The position numbers and the translations under genes are program-made. A stretch of 64,000 nucleotides of DNA, taken from the NCBI RefSeq assembly GCF_040784935.1, contig NZ_CP160680.1, positions 2,698,501-2,762,500 on the forward strand, given 5' to 3'. The notes beneath the pieces were generated by a model. The model ran no database searches and was not told the DNA's origin. It saw only the letters and a program-made list of their open reading frames with translations. Positions 60,901 to 64,000 of the stretch are shown here, piece by piece; the first letter of the stretch is position 1; every line of letters begins with the position of its first letter. The DNA is from Lewinella sp. LCG006. Its GTDB lineage: Bacteria; Bacteroidota; Bacteroidia; Chitinophagales; Saprospiraceae.

Positions 60901-63169
60901 CCTGGGTTTTCTTCTCTGCTCGCCGAGCTTCTTTAGTGGCTCTTTCGGCTTGAAGAATAGCTTCTTTTTGTTGTGTAAAAGCATAGCTTGTCAAGCTTGC
61001 CAAACCTATTATTACTGCAATAGCGATAGTCCAGCTAATCCGTTTGCGTCTGGTCTGTCGCTGTACGCTATTACGAACAAAACTTTCCTCTCGGGCATTC
61101 AGGCCGTTGTCTTTTTCTGCCAGTTCTACCCGCAATAAATCTAATCTCGGATTACTATTCCAAAGTAAGTTCTTGGCTTTATGGGGTTGTGTTTTTAATA
61201 GACTGTAGTAATCATTCACCGCCTGACTCAGTTTGTATTGCAGTGTTATTTTTTCTTCTCCAATGGTTTTTATCCACTCCCACAAGCGGGCCCAGGCACG
61301 CACGAGGGCATCATGGGCGGGTTCAATGTAAGGCCTGCCTTGTGGGTCAGTGCCTTTTGACAATAACCGCGCATTGACCAATTGATCAGCAATCGTGGCC
61401 AGTCGCTGGCTTTCTTTCGTATTACTAAATTGCAGCTCTTCAGTGTACACCCGCTTGCCGGCCAGTTCACCACCTTCCAGCGACACCATCCTCAGCATCA
61501 GCTTGCGCATACTGCTCTGCTCATCAGTGTTTAATGCCTTGTATTCGGCATCGGCACGGGTACGTAGGGCACCGATAACACCACCGAGTTGCTGATAATC
61601 TTCCTCTGCTAAAGAGCGATCCTGTCGGCCACTTTTCAGGTAAGCATGGTACAATTCACTAAGCGTAAAAGAAAGCAGCGGTAAAGCACCTGGTGCCTGG
61701 CTTACTTCCTCGCTCAACTGTTCGACCAAATCTTCCGGTTCGTAGAAAAGGACCGCTTGCGCAGCAGGTTTGGTGATGATTTCCCGGATCTCTTCCAGGC
61801 TGAAAGCTGGAACAATATACCGCCCCTCTTGCCACCAAGTAACCAGTACTTCGCTTTCGAATTGGGGCTCAAAATCGGAGCGGATACTGAGTATGATTCG
61901 TAATTCAGGATACTGCCTGAGCCAACTGGCTAGCTGTTGTTCAAAGGTCTGCCTATCTTCCTGCTTTAAGCACTGGGTAATCAATTCTTCGTATTGATCA
62001 ATGACCACAACGGTAGGGCCATTGGCTAATTGCTGGACAGGATCAGAGAGTTCGTTGGCCAGGGTTTGCATCGGTTCTTTACCGGGCCTGATAATGGGCA
62101 AGACGATATAGCCTTGGTTACGCAACTGCGGTAAAACGCCCGCTTTGATCACGGAGGATTTGCCTGTTCCTGAAGCTCCACTCACAACTGTTAAGGCGTT
62201 CCGTTCTACTTTTTGCAGTAGTGCCTCTATGGCACGGTCGCGGCCGTAAAAGAGATTGGCATCTTCCTCATTGTAAGAAGCCAAACCCATGAAAGGGTTG
62301 CGATCGGGCGTAGGAGGTAGGTTGAAACGGTGATTGGGGTGGAGAAAAATAAACTCCCCCTTGTCGTGCCGCTTTAAGTTGAAGATAGCAGGGCTTTGCC
62401 GCTTAGCGTTCTCGGTGGTAGCGTTTTCTACGGTGTTCCGTAAATAAGCGTACAACTCCGTTGCGGTAATGATCCCATCGCCAGTGCCGGCAGGGATGAT
62501 GTCGGCATCGCCAGCCAGTGCTTTGAGCAACGATGCTGCAAAGGGAGAATGCTTGCTTTTACCTTCTTCGCGCAGCCCCAGGCTCTGGTTGGTAAGAATA
62601 TCCACGGCCTTCTGATCGTGCGCCGAGGAGGTGATCACCTGCCAGGCCGGGTCTTTACAATAGCGCCAGAAGCGTTCTTCGTAGATGACTTTGGGTAGAT
62701 CAAAGATCACATCCCGAAAACCGGAGGACCACTTGAAGGCACCGGAGAAACAACAATCCAGGATCAGCAAGCCATGCCGACAGAGCAATCCCGTGAGTGC
62801 ATCGTGCAACACCTGCATAGGAATCAGGGTATTCTCTTGCCCGGGGCGGGTATCGGCCGCCACGAGGTAGCCATTGGGGCCTTCTTCGCCATCCAGCGCG
62901 ATGCCGTGGCCGGCAAAGTAAAAGAGGACGCGGTCGTCAGGCCCCACCAGCTTGGGAATATCTTCTGTCAGTAGCTTGCGCAACGACTGATGGGTAGCAT
63001 TAAGCAAAGGCGTATGCACGGTGAAGTTATGCTGGTCGGCGAGTCGCTCAGCGAGTACCCTGGCATCATTCACCGCCGTACTCAGCGGGCTGAGGTGCTG
63101 GTAGTCATTGATGCCCACAATGAAGGCATGACTGGTGGTGAAGGGTAGCTGGATGGTGCTCGCTTTCAT
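57905..63169 (-). CDS. Caspase (C14)-nSTAND NTPase-transmembrane-beta-propeller protein, 1754 aa
   Basis: Residues 10-280 are a caspase-fold protease (AFIVGINDYQHLSPLSTAVN; His88 in FYFAGHG; Cys140 in ILDCCFSGAF). NPFMGLASYNEEDANLFYGR leads into an nSTAND1 NTPase with Walker A GASGTGKSS (331-339) and Walker B VVVIDQYEE (387-395), then a winged-helix segment (EPAHDALVRAWARLWEW). A transmembrane helix lies at about 711-732, then a charged coiled coil of E-A-x-R repeats (733-800). The remaining 950 residues are WD40-like strands (VLLWNLETF, KIRLWNRKGELLWEL) forming one or two propellers outside the membrane or as sensors. It begins 14 bases after the upstream partial gene. Probably a membrane-tethered, signal-gated protease. 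Confidence 0.88.
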   Translation of the reverse strand: MKASTIQLPFTTSHAFIVGINDYQHLSPLSTAVNDARVLAERLADQHNFTVHTPLLNATHQSLRKLLTEDIPKLVGPDDRVLFYFAGHGIALDGEEGPNGYLVAADTRPGQENTLIPMQVLHDALTGLLCRHGLLILDCCFSGAFKWSSGFRDVIFDLPKVIYEERFWRYCKDPAWQVITSSAHDQKAVDILTNQSLGLREEGKSKHSPFAASLLKALAGDADIIPAGTGDGIITATELYAYLRNTVENATTENAKRQSPAIFNLKRHDKGEFIFLHPNHRFNLPPTPDRNPFMGLASYNEEDANLFYGRDRAIEALLQKVERNALTVVSGASGTGKSSVIKAGVLPQLRNQGYIVLPIIRPGKEPMQTLANELSDPVQQLANGPTVVVIDQYEELITQCLKQEDRQTFEQQLASWLRQYPELRIILSIRSDFEPQFESEVLVTWWQEGRYIVPAFSLEEIREIITKPAAQAVLFYEPEDLVEQLSEEVSQAPGALPLLSFTLSELYHAYLKSGRQDRSLAEEDYQQLGGVIGALRTRADAEYKALNTDEQSSMRKLMLRMVSLEGGELAGKRVYTEELQFSNTKESQRLATIADQLVNARLLSKGTDPQGRPYIEPAHDALVRAWARLWEWIKTIGEEKITLQYKLSQAVNDYYSLLKTQPHKAKNLLWNSNPRLDLLRVELAEKDNGLNAREESFVRNSVQRQTRRKRISWTIAIAVIIGLASLTSYAFTQQKEAILQAERATKEARRAEKKTQEAQDSAKVAKEQREIANFNAQAARDSAQVAREQRAFAEFQLSLSEANRMGLEAKIAYDGAYYAKALQLGFLSYSRFPGPVSNNTQQVIGQSFQQLWAKPNYFPFREMVHQGVVENMFVSDSEDLLITYTSIGKIYLWELNQRDNTSPVHTLKTPAPLIDAVFSRHGQHILLILEGGTVLLWNLETFDTIKLGSSPVRKAQFISQDTIMIYRGIDYTSNSTGHVIEYWSLGGQLERRAPYEWVVFATKEPVMLTYANDLLALRGLAGAVYEEKRIKNVQSGQISAFANQYLIHLQQTPEAQSTNQQNVIWFQRFGKQRELVLPQNASLSFTPNEQQLICTTMEEVLLYKDLNSDPVVLNSTRRLGNVADFSPDGQKAVTFMDVGGAGQSLSGPVIYKLHPDDHNDLKYGDTGVGEDHCHATFLSNHEVYVNSSDSYGGYIDMVNDRGQSFRLDSRITDPIPEREIAIHKRLRQIVNSKGVIYDFEGKVIMQLDPQERSYYWNQFLKGDRLLTISKNQQHVVKIWATLTNLEKQRKKVVYRPSPYVLSSEYRNLVFEDSVIAMKPSPDGASIAYYFQDKLIIKNELRKKSTVFYRQKAISQNDTYHHYWGEAKLLNGTFSSDGLLYKVFDLNTQKWIIMSLIADDHQFYGTAQEVLFSPTKQEVSIHYNNGEVDNYTWGQEGLLKRNWLRKIPENFDKMKYSPDGTKLVFWGSSYRSDKGLWIATESGRVTYLDQHIKAFNNQHLLLVAYYPNSINEVQTIATWSGKEVGHIQPYSVGYLSTNQPYIKQGLNLPTFTSKGTILDVSDGIEYAINGTPLKETVLQISTTGAVFKWLSPELFYTEEQRNIYHYSEEWSTIFDYKENRSLLYQKKKPQGISVSSRDHNYLLIAYDEKANLLDVRKKDFIQSYSHEDKISLVSISPTARLILTADDKRKIRLWNRKGELLWELTMDHPVKALAFHPDEKSFLTLTNAGVLQHWLTPSNIFDRYFLGASGKLKYE

Positions 63170-63183
63170 AATGGGTTTAATAG

Positions 63184-64000
63184 TTAATAACCAACACCGT
63201 ATTTTAATCTGTCCATTCCATTAAGTTGATGTATACCCTCAGCATTTACTTTGTTCAAAATGCTTACGGGGTCAATATCTAAGAGCCTGACTGCATGGAA
63301 GGGAAAGGTTTGTTCTTTTTCCCTGTCTTCTTCCCAAAGGCAAAGGGTTTTTCCATCGGCTAAGATCTGCGTTTTGCCGCCAAAATTTGTGCTGTAAAAA
63401 TTATAACCTCGCCAATCCCAAAATTTAATTTCGCCTAAAGAAGAACTGACGATAAACCTCCGATTAGGATCAAAGGATACACTGTAGGGTTTTTCCAGAT
63501 GGCCTTTTAAAACCAGCTTTTTGCCACTGACCAAACTGATAACATGAATATCGTTATTGCTTTTTTCAAATGTGACTTTATACTTTTCTTCTCCGCTTTC
63601 TGTAGGGAAAGTGTATTCGTCCGTTTTGAAAAATTCGAGGTAATTGTTTAAATCAATGATGGTCCCTTGGTTAGACTTAATGATGTGGTCTTTTTGTGAG
63701 AATACCCAGGATCGATTTCCTTCAGGATCAATTGGGTTCCCTTTATTGTCTCTTCTTTCAGCAGTAATATCTATACGCGTATCATCAAGAGAAGCACCGT
63801 ATTCTGCCCAAATAAAGATAAATTCACTCCCTTGTGGGTTGGCATATATCCGGTGAATGATCTTGTCGAAGATATTACCGCTGTCGTCAGCTATCGTCGT
63901 TATTTTATTATCCAGGTTCCAGGAGTAATATTCCCCACTCAGGGATTGCCCTATGATACGATTGTCATTTCCTTGGAAAACCGCCCAACGTATTGAGGCT
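63184..64000 (-). CDS. C-terminal part of a further beta-propeller protein
   Basis: The minus-strand frame is open from the right window edge down to the stop at 63184-63186, about 271 residues. The visible part has WD40-like strands (GQSLSGEYYSWNLDN, YSVSFDPNRRFIVSSSLGEI then KFWDW, ILADGKTLCLWEEDRE). Its end (LNGMDRLKYGVGY) suggests the last helix of a propeller protein like the 1754-residue caspase that follows 14 bases downstream. It may be another caspase-NTPase paralogue, but the N-terminal domains lie outside the window. Confidence 0.75.
   Translation of the reverse strand, partial: ASIRWAVFQGNDNRIIGQSLSGEYYSWNLDNKITTIADDSGNIFDKIIHRIYANPQGSEFIFIWAEYGASLDDTRIDITAERRDNKGNPIDPEGNRSWVFSQKDHIIKSNQGTIIDLNNYLEFFKTDEYTFPTESGEEKYKVTFEKSNNDIHVISLVSGKKLVLKGHLEKPYSVSFDPNRRFIVSSSLGEIKFWDWRGYNFYSTNFGGKTQILADGKTLCLWEEDREKEQTFPFHAVRLLDIDPVSILNKVNAEGIHQLNGMDRLKYGVGY

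Overview
This window comes from a Bacteroidota chromosome, most likely order Saprospirales (Lewinella/Haliscomenobacter-like). The placement is inferred from gene content and promoter style; no similarity search was run. Supporting signs are type IX secretion (PorQ, and an M1 aminopeptidase with a C-terminal sorting domain), a DUF4835 gene beside coaBC, an omega/Rpb6-type RNA polymerase subunit beside bamD, a mevalonate-pathway cluster with a GYDIA-type GHMP kinase, class II HMG-CoA reductase and type 2 IPP isomerase, and -7 boxes of the form TAnnTTTG.

Layout. 0-5.2 kb: a minus-strand run bamD, rpoZ, coaBC, DUF4835 and a secreted protein, with a foldback repeat lodged against the coaBC start. 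5.2-7.7 kb: an AbiE-like two-gene toxin-antitoxin cassette with a clear promoter and overlapping operator. 7.8-15.9 kb: rpoN, an Xaa-Pro aminopeptidase, a serine carboxypeptidase, a GNAT acetyltransferase, an outer-membrane barrel, purine nucleoside phosphorylase and a lipoprotein. 15.9-19 kb: a repeat-rich stretch around a tRNA-Thr(CGU) gene, holding two clusters of short palindromes and several foldback elements. 19-28 kb: small membrane proteins, a SIMPL-domain protein, porQ, a MORN-type lipoprotein, UDP-glucose dehydrogenase, a membrane-anchored patatin-like phospholipase and a secreted protein. 28-32.3 kb: mevalonate genes and an alpha/beta hydrolase. 32.6-41.2 kb: sucA, ettA, an MFS transporter and a TMTC-like membrane/TPR protein. 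41.2-42.8 kb: another foldback repeat, a decayed ORF, and a DUF433/DUF5615 toxin-antitoxin pair flanked by imperfect direct repeats. 42.8-47 kb: an ACT-domain protein and an amidohydrolase, divergent from the M1 aminopeptidase across a 31-base palindromic gap.

47-64 kb is the most unusual part. It holds three caspase-fold protease genes and the 3' end of a further beta-propeller gene. The proteases are a 1128-residue caspase-NTPase with an unrecognised C-terminus, a 770-residue metacaspase-like protein, and a 1754-residue caspase-NTPase-transmembrane-propeller protein. Among them lie a LytS-type sensor kinase, 21 bases upstream of the metacaspase, and a muramidase without a signal peptide, converging on the first caspase with an 11-base gap. 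A DEAD-box helicase sits in the middle. This could be a stress- or infection-triggered proteolytic cell-death locus, but that is inference from domains and order.

A second theme is foldback repeats of about 125-215 bases between genes. Three are copies of one family; others differ in their arms but share the architecture, and several share GC-rich palindromic cores. No transposase is present, so these look like non-autonomous or REP-like elements.
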